From assembly GCF_005884405.1 (NCBI RefSeq), contig NZ_VCAO01000003.1, positions 372,001-436,000 of the forward strand: 64,000 bases of DNA, read 5' to 3'. The translations under genes and the position numbers were made by a program. The notes below the pieces were generated by a model, which did not search any database, was not told the DNA's origin, and saw nothing but the letters and a program-made list of their open reading frames with translations. The stretch is from Qipengyuania marisflavi (GTDB taxonomy: Bacteria > Pseudomonadota > Alphaproteobacteria > Sphingomonadales > Sphingomonadaceae). This document shows positions 25,623 through 34,801 of this stretch, in pieces (position 1 is the stretch's first letter; every line of letters begins with the position of its first letter).

Positions 25623-26285
25623 ATGGAAAAGGCAGAGACTCCGCTCGGTGAGGTGCAACAGGCAATAGCCGCCGCGTGCAAACGCGCGCGCCGCGATGCG
25701 GGTGAGGTAACGCTGGTGGCGGTCAGCAAGACGCATCCCGCAGAGGCGATCAAGCCGCTGCTGATCGAAGGCCAGCGCCATTTCGGGGAAAACCGCGTGC
25801 AGGAAGCGGCGGCCAAATGGCCCGCGCTGCGCGAGGAACATCCCGCCGTGCAGCTGCATCTGATCGGCGCGCTGCAATCGAACAAGGCAGAAGATGCGGT
25901 GCGGCTGTTCGACTGCATCCACTCGCTCGACCGGCCCAGCCTGGTGACCGCCCTGGCCAAGGCGTTCGACAAGACCGGGCGGCAGGTGCCGTGTTTCGTT
26001 CAGGTCGATATTGGCGAAGAACCGCAAAAGGGCGGCTGCGCAGTCGCCGAACTGCCAGCCCTGCTGGATCAGGCGCGTGCGGCGGAGATCCCGCTGGCCG
26101 GCCTGATGTGCCTGCCGCCTGCCGACATCGAACCGGCGCCGTTTTTCGCGCTGCTCGACAAGCTGGCGCGCGATCACGGGCTGGAGGGGCGCAGCATGGG
26201 GATGAGCGCCGATTTCGAAAGCGCCATCATGCTGGGCGCGACCCATGTCCGGGTCGGCTCTGCGCTGTTTGGCGAACGCGGCTAA
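25623..26285 (+). CDS. yggS: YggS/PLPBP family pyridoxal phosphate homeostasis protein
   Basis: A 220-residue PLP-binding protein with a single alanine-racemase-like barrel and no second domain. The PLP lysine is in LVAVSKTHPAE; the GENRVQEAAAKWP, LIGALQSNKAEDAV and FVQVDIGEEPQKGG segments are all conserved, and the C-terminus has the phosphate-binding SMGMSADFESAI and VRVGSALFGER. The family buffers PLP and affects amino-acid homeostasis rather than catalysing a known reaction. Its stop overlaps that of the convergent glnD gene. Confidence 0.93.
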   Translation: MEKAETPLGEVQQAIAAACKRARRDAGEVTLVAVSKTHPAEAIKPLLIEGQRHFGENRVQEAAAKWPALREEHPAVQLHLIGALQSNKAEDAVRLFDCIHSLDRPSLVTALAKAFDKTGRQVPCFVQVDIGEEPQKGGCAVAELPALLDQARAAEIPLAGLMCLPPADIEPAPFFALLDKLARDHGLEGRSMGMSADFESAIMLGATHVRVGSALFGERG

Positions 26286-29035
26286 GCGTCTTCCAGCCGC
26301 GCCTGTGTGGCATCGCTCGCCGCATCGAGCAGCTGCTTTTCGATTTTCACCATCCGCTCTGTCGAGGCCAGCTTATGGCCGGTCAGATCGGTCACATAGA
26401 ATGTATCCGCCGCGCGCTCGCCATAGCTGGTGATATGCGCCGAATGGACCACCAGACCCGCCTCGAACAGCGTGCGCGCCAGCCGATTGAGCAGCGCCGG
26501 ACGGTCGCGGGCATTGACCTCGATCACCGTGAAGCGGCCCGATGCCTTGTTGTCGAACAATACGCGCGGGCTGACATCGAACGCCTTGGAGCGGCTGTGC
26601 GGCAGCGGGCGCTGTGCCAGACGCGGCGTCAGATCGATCCGGTTCGCCAGTGCATCGCCAATACTGGTCTTCAGGCGCTCCAGCTGGCCCGCCTCGCCAA
26701 AGGGCGCGCCATGCGGATCCTGCACCAGGAAATTGTCGACCGCCCAGCCTTTGCGGTTGGTGTGAATGCGCGCATCGATAATGTTTGCGCCCGCCAGATG
26801 GATGCCCCCGGCGATCCGGTAAAACAGGCCCGGATGGTCGGCGGCAATCACTGTCACCAGCGTGGCCCCGCGCGAGGGATAGAACTCGCAATGAATGGAT
26901 AGTTCGTGGCCCATGCGGCGCGCGGCGGCATAATGGACCATGTTCAGCGCGATGATATCGGGCGGCTCGGCAATCCAGTATGCATCATCGAACAAATCCG
27001 CATCAGCAGCGACCAGTCCGCCCTTGTCGGCCAGCAACTTGGCAACCTCTGCCTGCCGCGCTGAAACCTGTGCCTCGCGCCCGTGGCGCATATGGCCCAG
27101 CCGCAGCCGCTCGCTTGCCTGATCGTACAATTCGCCCAGCAGCTGGCCCTTCCAGCTGTTCCATGTTCCCGGCCCGACCGCGCGAATATCGACCGCGGTC
27201 AGGATCGCCAGATGGCGCAGCCGCTCGCCGCTTTGCACGCGGGTGACAAAATCCTCGATGGTCTTGGGGTCGGTCAGGTCGCGCTTGAAGGCGGTGGCGC
27301 TCATCAACAGATGTTCGCGCACCAGCCATGCCACAAGATCGGTCTCGCTCTCGGTCAGACCAAATCGCGGGCACAATTCATGCGCCACTTCGGCCCCCAG
27401 CACCGAATGATCGCCGCCGCGCCCCTTGGCGATATCGTGCAGCAGCACTGCAACATAGGCGGCACGGCGGCTGTTCACCTTGTGGATCAGGCGACTGGCA
27501 CGCGGATGGTCGTCGGTCAGCTGGCCCTTCTCGATCGCGCCCAACAGGCCGATCGCGCGGATCGTATGCTCGTCCACTGTGTAGTGGTGGTACATATCGA
27601 ACTGCATCTGTGCGTTGACCTTGCCGAAATCGGGCACGAACCGCCCCAGCACGCCGACTTCATTCATCCAGCGCAGCACGGGTTCGGGATCGTTGCGCCC
27701 ACTCAGCAGGTCGAGGAACAGCGCATTGGCGCGCGGATCGTCACGCACGGCGGCATCGATTAAACGGCTGTCGCGGTCAGCGCGGCGCATGGTGTCGGGG
27801 TGGATTTCCAGCCCCTCGGCCTCTGCCACCTGAAAGATTTCGACCAGCCGGACCGGGTCTTTCTCGAACCAGTCCTCTGACGGGGCGGCGATGCGCCCGC
27901 CATAGACCCGGTAACCGCGAATGCTGCGCGCGCGCTGGGTGAAGGCAGCGAAGAAGCCTGCGCGCTGGCGGGTCTGCGCCAGTTCCTCGTCGATGTGCGA
28001 GAGAAACACGCCCGTCAGGCCGCCAACGCGTTTGGCCTGCAGGAAGTAATATTGCATGAAACGTTCGACCGCGCTCTTACCCGTGCGTTCGGCAAATTTC
28101 ATGCGTTCGGCGACTTGCCGCTGCAAATCAAAGGTCAGCCGGTCCTCGGCACGCTCGGTGACGATGTGCAGGTGACAGCGGACCGCCAGCAGGAAGTTTT
28201 CCGCGCGGCGGAAGCTGCGATATTCAACCGGCGTGAACAGTCCCTTGTCCACCAGCTCGGCGGCGCTGCGCACGCGGTGGATGAATTTGCCGATCCAGTA
28301 CAGCGTCTGCAGATCACGCAAGCCGCCTTTGCCGTCCTTGATGTTGGGTTCCACGACATAGCGGCTGTCGCCCATCCGCTTGTGCCGGGCGTTTCGTTCG
28401 GCCAGCTTTTCGGTCAGGAAGGTGCGTTCGTGGCCCTTCATTACCTCACGCTCGTAGCGGCGCGATCCTTCGTCATACAGCTCGCGGTCGCCCCAGACAT
28501 AGCGGCCTTCGAGCAGAGCGGTGCGGATGGTCAGATCGCCGCGCGCCAGCCGCAAGGTATCATCCATCGTGCGCGTGGAATGGCCGATTTTCAGGCCCAA
28601 ATCCCACATCATATACAGCATCGCCTCGACCATCTGTTCGCACCACGGGGTGCGCCGATGGCCGACCAGAAAGGCGATATCGACATCCGAATGCGGCGCC
28701 ATTTCCATGCGCCCATATCCGCCCACCGCCATGATCGCGAGCCGTTCGGCCTGTGACCGATTGCTGCCCGCAACCAGATGGGTGGTCACATAATCATAGA
28801 TGACGCGCACCAGCTGATCGACCAGGAAGGCATAGCCCGCCGTGATCTCGTGACCTGCCGATGGCTTGTCGGCCAGCCGCCGCTCCAGCTCGGCGCGGCC
28901 GTTTTCCAGTGCGCTTTTGAGCAGCGCGACAACTTCGCCCCGCGCATCGTCGCTCGCCGCCAGCGCTGCAATTTCGCCGACCAGCCTGCGCCGGTCGATG
29001 ATCGCGCGCTGACGGGGGACATCGACCCGGTTCAA
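26282..29035 (-). CDS. glnD: Bifunctional PII uridylyltransferase/uridylyl-removing enzyme GlnD
   Basis: A 917-residue nitrogen sensor. Domains in order: a nucleotidyltransferase domain with GGYGRMEMAPHSDVD (about 108-122), a GlnD-type helical region, an HD hydrolase domain (VDEHTIRAIGLL; LLHDIAKGRGGDHS), and two C-terminal ACT domains that sense glutamine (starting near TLVTVIAADHPGLF and FTVIEVNARDRPALL). It uridylylates PII under nitrogen limitation and reverses this when glutamine is plentiful. The start is a TTG at 29035 that overlaps the stop codon of the upstream acyl-CoA ligase gene, since no ATG is available in front of the first conserved segment. Confidence 0.95.
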   Translation of the reverse strand: MNRVDVPRQRAIIDRRRLVGEIAALAASDDARGEVVALLKSALENGRAELERRLADKPSAGHEITAGYAFLVDQLVRVIYDYVTTHLVAGSNRSQAERLAIMAVGGYGRMEMAPHSDVDIAFLVGHRRTPWCEQMVEAMLYMMWDLGLKIGHSTRTMDDTLRLARGDLTIRTALLEGRYVWGDRELYDEGSRRYEREVMKGHERTFLTEKLAERNARHKRMGDSRYVVEPNIKDGKGGLRDLQTLYWIGKFIHRVRSAAELVDKGLFTPVEYRSFRRAENFLLAVRCHLHIVTERAEDRLTFDLQRQVAERMKFAERTGKSAVERFMQYYFLQAKRVGGLTGVFLSHIDEELAQTRQRAGFFAAFTQRARSIRGYRVYGGRIAAPSEDWFEKDPVRLVEIFQVAEAEGLEIHPDTMRRADRDSRLIDAAVRDDPRANALFLDLLSGRNDPEPVLRWMNEVGVLGRFVPDFGKVNAQMQFDMYHHYTVDEHTIRAIGLLGAIEKGQLTDDHPRASRLIHKVNSRRAAYVAVLLHDIAKGRGGDHSVLGAEVAHELCPRFGLTESETDLVAWLVREHLLMSATAFKRDLTDPKTIEDFVTRVQSGERLRHLAILTAVDIRAVGPGTWNSWKGQLLGELYDQASERLRLGHMRHGREAQVSARQAEVAKLLADKGGLVAADADLFDDAYWIAEPPDIIALNMVHYAAARRMGHELSIHCEFYPSRGATLVTVIAADHPGLFYRIAGGIHLAGANIIDARIHTNRKGWAVDNFLVQDPHGAPFGEAGQLERLKTSIGDALANRIDLTPRLAQRPLPHSRSKAFDVSPRVLFDNKASGRFTVIEVNARDRPALLNRLARTLFEAGLVVHSAHITSYGERAADTFYVTDLTGHKLASTERMVKIEKQLLDAASDATQARLEDA

Positions 29036-30729
29036 GCGCCCGCCAGTTCCTGCACATAGACGGCTTTGACCGCGCGCTTGTCGACCTTCTGGGTGCCCAG
29101 ACGCGGCAAATGATCGTCAGCCCGCCATAGATGCGACGGGATTTTGAACGGTGCGATATGCTCGCGCAGATAGGCCTGCAATTCCTCTGGCGCCAGTTCC
29201 TGACCCGGATGGAGGAAATAGACCGCTGCGGGGGTTTCGCCGAGCCGCTCGTCCGGCACACCGAAGACCGAGCATTCGGCGACGGCGGGATGTTTGTAGA
29301 GCGCTTCCTCAACCTCGATACAGCTGATGTTCTCGCCGCCGCGGATGATAATATCCTTCTTGCGGTCGACAATGAACAGATAGCCGTCCGGGTCGACGTA
29401 ACCCAGATCACCAGTGCGGAAATAGGCATCCTCGGTAAACGCCGCAGCGGTCGCATCGTCATTGCGCCAATAGCCCAGGAAATTGCAGACCGAACGGATG
29501 CAAACCTCGCCCACAGCGCCGCTTTCCAGTTTGTTGCCATCATCATCGATGATCGCCAGATCGACCAGTGGCCGCGATGCCATGCCGGTCGAACCGGGTT
29601 TGGCCAGGTAATTCTCGTTCAGATTGCCGCAGCCGACCGCATTGGTTTCGGTGAGGCCATAGCCCAGCAGCGGGAAGCCATCGGGAAATGCCTCGCGGAT
29701 TTTGGTGACGTGTTCGGGCGGACGCGGTGCGCCGCCAGCGGCAAAGCTCTTGCACGATGTCAGGTCGAAGCTGCCACGTTCCGGGTGTGTGGCCATCTCG
29801 AAGCTCATCAATGGCACGCCGACGAAATAGGTGATCTTCTCCTCGTCGAGCAGCCGCAGCGCCTCGCGCGCGTCCCATTTGGGCATCAGCACCAGCTTGC
29901 GACCCAAGGCGAAGCTTTGCAGCAGCAGCGGCACTTCGCCGGTCACATGGAACAGCGGCACCGCGATCAGCGCGGATGGCTGCACTGTAGGTGCCTCGCC
30001 CCGCTCGGTCAGGATTTGCAGGATCATGACCGTCTGCGCGACATAGTTCATCACGCCATTGACCACGCCGCGGTGGTCCGAATAGGCGCCCTTGGGATTG
30101 CCGGTCGAACCCGAAGTGTACAGGATGGTCGCCAGATCATCCGGGCCCAATTCGCCCAGCATCGCCGCCGCCGTGGTGCCGGTGCCCCAGATCGGACCAA
30201 GCCCCAGCTCGGCCGGGGCCTGATGGCCGAATACGATCAGCTTGGCGCCGTGGTCATGCCCGTCGAGCCGCGCGGCGCGCTGTTCATCGGCCAGCACCAC
30301 CGAACATTCGCCCAGCCGGATGCCGTAAGCCAGCTCCTCGCCTGTCCACCAGCCATTGAGCAATGTGGCGCAGCCGCCCGCCATCAGCACGCCCATATAG
30401 GCGATGATCCAATTGGCGGAGTTGCGCGCGGCAATGCCGACGCGGTCGCCCTTGGTGATGCCGTGGTCATGCGCCAGCCCGTGCGCGACATGCGTGGCAG
30501 CGGCATAGACCTGTGCAAAGGTCATCCGCTGATCGCCATCGACCAGAAAAACCGCTTCGCGATGTTCGTTGCAGAAATGCGCGAAATAATGCGCGAGGCT
30601 GGGGGGGGCGCTTTTGAAGGCAGGCATTTCCACGCCGCGGCGCGTGGTTTCCTCGGTCTCGAACATTTGCCCCGGTGAGGTAACAGCGGCGGTAAAACGT
30701 GCGATATCCTGGTCGAGTTCGGTCGGCAT
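29032..30729 (-). CDS. AMP-forming acyl-CoA synthetase/ligase
   Basis: A 565-residue member of the ANL superfamily, activating a carboxylic acid as acyl-AMP and transferring it to CoA. Core motifs: ILYTSGSTGNPKGAYSDHRG, GYGLTETNAVG, RTGDLGYVDPDGYLFIVDRKKD, IIRGGENISCIEVEEAL, and the C-terminal catalytic lysine region LGTQKVDKRAVK. The substrate cannot be read, though fatty or aromatic acids are typical for this subgroup. ATG at 30729 is preferred, with GAGAGGA upstream; an in-frame ATG at 30750 is the alternative. A run of eight G at 30601-30608 is a possible slippage site but the frame is intact. Confidence 0.88.
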   Translation of the reverse strand: MPTELDQDIARFTAAVTSPGQMFETEETTRRGVEMPAFKSAPPSLAHYFAHFCNEHREAVFLVDGDQRMTFAQVYAAATHVAHGLAHDHGITKGDRVGIAARNSANWIIAYMGVLMAGGCATLLNGWWTGEELAYGIRLGECSVVLADEQRAARLDGHDHGAKLIVFGHQAPAELGLGPIWGTGTTAAAMLGELGPDDLATILYTSGSTGNPKGAYSDHRGVVNGVMNYVAQTVMILQILTERGEAPTVQPSALIAVPLFHVTGEVPLLLQSFALGRKLVLMPKWDAREALRLLDEEKITYFVGVPLMSFEMATHPERGSFDLTSCKSFAAGGAPRPPEHVTKIREAFPDGFPLLGYGLTETNAVGCGNLNENYLAKPGSTGMASRPLVDLAIIDDDGNKLESGAVGEVCIRSVCNFLGYWRNDDATAAAFTEDAYFRTGDLGYVDPDGYLFIVDRKKDIIIRGGENISCIEVEEALYKHPAVAECSVFGVPDERLGETPAAVYFLHPGQELAPEELQAYLREHIAPFKIPSHLWRADDHLPRLGTQKVDKRAVKAVYVQELAGA

Positions 30730-30893
30730 GTGGTGTTCGGTCCTCTCCATTTGTGGTCGCCGCGCGGCGCCAACCGCCACGCATCCGCCCACAGGCATGC
30801 GGTGCAGGCTTTCCCCAAATCCCCTGCTATGCCAAAAGCCGCGCCCGATGGGTCGCCGGTGCGGCTTTGCCTTCTCTCTAAGGGGATACGAAC

Positions 30894-31760
30894 TTGCTGT
30901 CACTATTGGCTGCGACTGCAGCGGCCGAACCGATCCAATGGGCCGAGCTGGGATTAAAGCCCGGTATCGATTTGGGATTCTTCACGCTGCGCTATTATTC
31001 GCTCGCCTATCTAGGCGGTCTGGTGCTGGGCTTCTGGCATCTGTCCCGGATGATGAAGGCACCCGGCAGCCCGCTGGCGCAGCGTCATTTTGACGATCTG
31101 TTTTTCTATTGCACGCTGGGTGTGATCCTAGGCGGGCGATTCGGTTATGTCGTATTCTACAAGCCTGAACTGTTCGGCACGCTGGACATGTTCAAGCTGT
31201 GGGAAGGCGGGATGAGCTTTCACGGCGGCGTTATCGGCGTGCTGCTGGCGATCACCTGGGTGGCATGGCGCGGCGGGCTCAACTGGCTGCGGGTTTGCGA
31301 TTATCTGGCGGTCAATGTGCCTTTCGGGATGCTGCTGGGTCGGCTCGCCAATTTCATCAATGGCGAGTTGTATGGCCGCCCCACCGATGTCAGCTGGGCG
31401 ATGGTCTTCCCGACCGATCCTATGCAAGTTGGTCGCCATCCCAGCCAGCTGTATCAGGCCGGGCTGGAAGGCTTGTTGCTGCTGGTCATCATGCTGCCGC
31501 TGTTCTGGAAAACACGCGCGCGGTATCGTCCCGGCCTGCTGGTCGGCGTGTTTACCGTGGGCGTTGCCGGAGCGCGCTTTATCAACGAATTCTTCCGCGA
31601 ACCCGATAGCTATCTGGTGCATGTGGTCACTGACACCGGGCTGTCGCGCGGTCAGTGGCTCAGCCTGCCGATGATCGCGGTCGGACTGCTGGTGATCGGC
31701 TATGCGCTGACCCGCCCGCCGGTTGGAGGGGCCAAGGCGCCAGCGCCGCAGGCAGCATGA
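30894..31760 (+). CDS. lgt: Prolipoprotein diacylglyceryl transferase
   Basis: A 288-residue inner-membrane enzyme that adds diacylglycerol from phosphatidylglycerol to the lipobox Cys of lipoprotein precursors. Seven or so helices are visible, with the signature GRLANFINGELYGRPTD, the HGGVIGVLLAI loop and the C-terminal GARFINEFFREPD. The start is TTG at 30894, supported by an AAGGGGA ribosome-binding site eight bases upstream. It overlaps the next gene by four bases (ATGA), beginning a three-gene chain. Confidence 0.95.
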   Translation: MLSLLAATAAAEPIQWAELGLKPGIDLGFFTLRYYSLAYLGGLVLGFWHLSRMMKAPGSPLAQRHFDDLFFYCTLGVILGGRFGYVVFYKPELFGTLDMFKLWEGGMSFHGGVIGVLLAITWVAWRGGLNWLRVCDYLAVNVPFGMLLGRLANFINGELYGRPTDVSWAMVFPTDPMQVGRHPSQLYQAGLEGLLLLVIMLPLFWKTRARYRPGLLVGVFTVGVAGARFINEFFREPDSYLVHVVTDTGLSRGQWLSLPMIAVGLLVIGYALTRPPVGGAKAPAPQAA

Positions 31761-32833
31761 GCGAGGCGGGCGATCCCGCCGACCTTGGCGCGCGCTTCCG
31801 CCGCCTGATCGCGGCGCATGGGCCGATGCCGGTCGCCCGATATATGGGCGAAAGCAACGCGCAATATTACGCCAGCCGCGATCCGCTGGGTGCGGGCGGG
31901 GACTTCACCACTGCGCCCGAAATCAGCCAGATGTTCGGCGAGATGGTCGGGCTGTGGCTGGCCGATGTGTGGACCCGCGCGGGCCGGCCGGCAGACGCGA
32001 TCTATGTCGAGCTGGGGCCGGGGCGCGGAACGCTGGCGCGCGATGCGCTGCGGGCGATGGCGGCGCAGGGATTGCAGCCGCAAGTGCATCTGGTCGAAGG
32101 CTCTCCTGCGCTGCGCCAGACCCAGGCAGGGACACTGGCGGGCGCGCATTTTCATGACAGTCTGGACAGCCTGCCCGAAGGCCGGCCGATCCTGCTCGCC
32201 GCCAATGAATTCTTCGATGCGCTGCCTATCCGCCAGTTGGTGAAAACCGAAAGCGGCTGGCGTGAACGGCTGGTGGCGCTGGACGGCGAGGACTTCGTCT
32301 TTGCCGCCGGACCGCAGCCGATGAATGATGCGGTGCCTGCGCGATTTGCCGATGCTGATGCCGGGACCGTGATCGAAACTTGCCCCGCTGCCGCTGCGAT
32401 CCTGCAGGACGCCGCGCGCCGGATTGATGTCGCAGGCGGCGCGGCGCTGTTCGCCGATTACGGGCATCTTTCGCTCCGCACCGGTTCCACCCTGCAAGCG
32501 GTGCGGGCGCATCAGAAAGTCGATATTTTCTCCGCGCCGGGCGAGATCGACCTCACTGCGCATGTCGATTTTGCCACGCTGGTGCAACTGGCGCAGCGGG
32601 AAGGGCTGGCGGCGCTAACGGCCACGCAGGGGGCCTGGTTGGGCGCGATGGGCATCGGATTGCGCGCGCAGGCACTGGGTGTGCGGGCGCCCGACCGGAT
32701 CGAAGAAATCGCCGCTGCGCACAATCGGCTTGTCGCGCCCGACCAGATGGGCGATCTGTTCAAGATAATGGCGATCACCGCGCGCGACTGGCCGCGCGGG
32801 GCAGGATTCGCCGAAGGGAAGCGCCGCACATGA
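31757..32833 (+). CDS. MidA/NDUFAF7-family SAM-dependent methyltransferase
   Basis: A 358-residue class I methyltransferase of the DUF185/MidA family; the mitochondrial homologue NDUFAF7 dimethylates an arginine of a complex I subunit. Evidence: ARYMGESNAQYYASRDPLGAGGDFTTAPEISQ at the start (read in parts), the SAM-binding VELGPGRGTLARD, NEFFDALPI and LFADYGHL. The ATG at 31757 overlaps the lgt stop, and the gene overlaps DUF2147 downstream by four bases, so the three proteins are co-translated. The bacterial target is unknown; complex I is a fair guess from homology. Confidence 0.9.
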   Translation: MSEAGDPADLGARFRRLIAAHGPMPVARYMGESNAQYYASRDPLGAGGDFTTAPEISQMFGEMVGLWLADVWTRAGRPADAIYVELGPGRGTLARDALRAMAAQGLQPQVHLVEGSPALRQTQAGTLAGAHFHDSLDSLPEGRPILLAANEFFDALPIRQLVKTESGWRERLVALDGEDFVFAAGPQPMNDAVPARFADADAGTVIETCPAAAAILQDAARRIDVAGGAALFADYGHLSLRTGSTLQAVRAHQKVDIFSAPGEIDLTAHVDFATLVQLAQREGLAALTATQGAWLGAMGIGLRAQALGVRAPDRIEEIAAAHNRLVAPDQMGDLFKIMAITARDWPRGAGFAEGKRRT

Positions 32834-33249
32834 AACGTCTCGCAATCACCGCTGCTGCTGCACTGCTGGTGGCCGTCCAGCCGCTGCTCGCGGTGCAGCC
32901 GATCACAGGCCGCTGGGTCACGCAAAGCCGCGATGCGGTGGTCGAAATCGCCCCCTGCGGTGTCAAGCTGTGCGGGCGGATCGCCAAATTCCTCGTTGCA
33001 CCTCCCGGCGGCGCGGATCAGCGGGATGTGAACAATTCGGACGCCGGCAAACGCAGCCGCAAGCTGATGGGCATGGCGATCCTGACCGGCTTTACTGCCG
33101 ATGGCGATGTCTGGCGCGGACAGATCTATGATCCCAAAAGCGGCAAGACCTACCGCTCGATCCTGCGCCGCAAGGGCGCCTCCCAGCTTGAAGTCAAAGG
33201 CTGCCTCGGCCCGTTCTGCCAAACCCAGAAATGGCAGCGCGGCGGCTGA
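32830..33249 (+). CDS. DUF2147 exported protein
   Basis: A 139-residue protein with a signal peptide (AALLVAVQPLLA) and a DUF2147 domain: GRWVTQSRDAVVEI, CGVKLCGRI, IYDPKSGKTYRS and VKGCLGPFCQTQKW. The four Cys could make two disulphides in the periplasm. The family is lipocalin-like and of unknown function. It ends a translationally coupled chain with lgt and the MidA-like gene, and its stop touches the convergent transporter gene. Confidence 0.85.
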   Translation: MKRLAITAAAALLVAVQPLLAVQPITGRWVTQSRDAVVEIAPCGVKLCGRIAKFLVAPPGGADQRDVNNSDAGKRSRKLMGMAILTGFTADGDVWRGQIYDPKSGKTYRSILRRKGASQLEVKGCLGPFCQTQKWQRGG

Positions 33250-34788
33250 TTACAGGCCGGAGCGCGCCGCCAATTCCCGCGCCGCTTGCGCAAAGGATTG
33301 CTTGTTGTCCGGACGGTCGACGGCAAAATTTGCCGCGCGCATGGCTTCCACGTCGATTGCGCCGATCAGCGGTTGCAGGGCGGCGACCAGTGCTTCGTTG
33401 CGTCCAGCGGCGGGGCTGAGCACCAGCACGGCGTCATAGCTGGGCAGCGCCTGCTGCGGATCGTCCAGCACCGTCAGCCCATCTGCCGCAATGCGTCCGT
33501 CGGAAGTATAGGCGCTGATCACGTCGGCCTCGCCCGATTGCAGCGCATCATACATGAAGGTGGGCGAAAATGTCCGCTTGTCGCGGAAGCGCAGGCGATA
33601 GGCATCGCGCACCGCGACCCATTCGGGTCGCTCGAAAAACTCCGGATCGCCGCCGATTACCAATTGCGGGGCCAGCGGGATGATATCCTCCAGTGAGGTC
33701 AGCCCCTGCGCGCGGGCCTGATCGCCCCGCATGGCGAAGCCATAGGCGTTTTCAAAACCCAGCCGCCCCAGCACGCGCGCACCGCTGGTCTCGCTCTCCC
33801 AGCGCACGATTTCCTCATACATTTCCGCGCGGCCCGGATTGTCAGTGCGTTTGAGCTGGTTGGTCCAGATCGTGCCGGTGTAATCGACATAGAGGTCAAT
33901 CGCGCCGGTCGCCGCTGCATCATGCGCCACAGCCGATCCCAGCCCATCGCGGTATTCCACGGCGAAGCCTTCGGCCTTCAGCCGCTGACCAATCAGGCGG
34001 GCCAGCACATATTGTTCGGAAAAGGTCTTTGCGCCGATCACCACGCGGTCCTGATCGCGAGCGCCGAACTGCACGAACAGCGCCGCGCCGATGCCCAGCA
34101 TCACCGCCACCAGACCGCCCAGCCACAGCGCGCGTTTGCGCAGCGCAAAGCCGCGCTCGGCCAAGCCCAGCAGCGCATCGGTCAGCATTGCCAGACCGGC
34201 GCTGGCGATACAGCCGGCCAGCACCAGCACCCAGTTCTGCGTCTGCAATCCGGCAAAGATCGGATCACCAAGACTGGGCTGGCCAATGGTGGTTGCCAGC
34301 GTGGCCGCGCCGATGGTCCAGACTGCGGCGGTGCGGATGCCCGCCATCACAAAGGGTGCGGCCAGAGGAGCCTCGACCAGCCGCAATTTCTGCCAGCTGC
34401 CCATGCCGACCGCGTCCGCCGCCTCCAGCACGCCGGGATCAAGCTGCGCCTGTGCGGTGACCGCATTGCGCAGGATCGGCAGCAGCGCATAGAGCGCCAG
34501 CGCCAGCAGCGCGGGCAGGAAGCCCAGCGTCGGCAGCCCTTCGCCAAACACCGCGCGTAGGCTGAGCAGGATCGGGAAGAACAGCGCCAGCAGCGCCAGC
34601 GCCGGAATGGTTTGCACCAGGCTGGCAAATCCGAGCGCAATTTTCGCCACCGGGGGCGAGCGGCTGGCCCACACCGCCAGCGGTAAGGCCACTGCGATGC
34701 CCAGCGCCAGTGCCGCCGCCGACAGCAACACGTGTGCGGCCAGCTTGTCGCCCAATGCGAACATCGCGGTGCCCAAGCCTTCCATCAA
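33250..34788 (-). CDS. Glycine betaine/choline-type ABC importer, permease fused to substrate-binding domain
   Basis: A 512-residue fusion. The first 235 or so residues form an OpuCB/ProW-like permease with about six helices and the EAA-like loop (EAADAVGMGSWQKLRLVEAPL); the rest is an OpuAC-type binding domain tethered to the membrane, starting DRVVIGAKTFSEQYVLARLIG and containing LYVDYTGTIWTN. Such permease-binding fusions import quaternary amines for osmoprotection or catabolism. The exact ligand is not readable. The ATPase gene lies 13 bases upstream. Confidence 0.9.
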   Translation of the reverse strand: MMEGLGTAMFALGDKLAAHVLLSAAALALGIAVALPLAVWASRSPPVAKIALGFASLVQTIPALALLALFFPILLSLRAVFGEGLPTLGFLPALLALALYALLPILRNAVTAQAQLDPGVLEAADAVGMGSWQKLRLVEAPLAAPFVMAGIRTAAVWTIGAATLATTIGQPSLGDPIFAGLQTQNWVLVLAGCIASAGLAMLTDALLGLAERGFALRKRALWLGGLVAVMLGIGAALFVQFGARDQDRVVIGAKTFSEQYVLARLIGQRLKAEGFAVEYRDGLGSAVAHDAAATGAIDLYVDYTGTIWTNQLKRTDNPGRAEMYEEIVRWESETSGARVLGRLGFENAYGFAMRGDQARAQGLTSLEDIIPLAPQLVIGGDPEFFERPEWVAVRDAYRLRFRDKRTFSPTFMYDALQSGEADVISAYTSDGRIAADGLTVLDDPQQALPSYDAVLVLSPAAGRNEALVAALQPLIGAIDVEAMRAANFAVDRPDNKQSFAQAARELAARSGL

Positions 34789-34801
34789 AACACTCCGGCC
34801 A

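Noticed and set aside
30601-30608. Run of eight G in the acyl-CoA ligase as a phase-variable tract
   Set aside because: The frame is intact across it and it encodes a short Pro stretch in a normal position; no evidence of switching.
29131-30678. 515-codon open frame antisense to the acyl-CoA ligase
   Set aside because: Opposite strand of a recognised ligase; no motifs.
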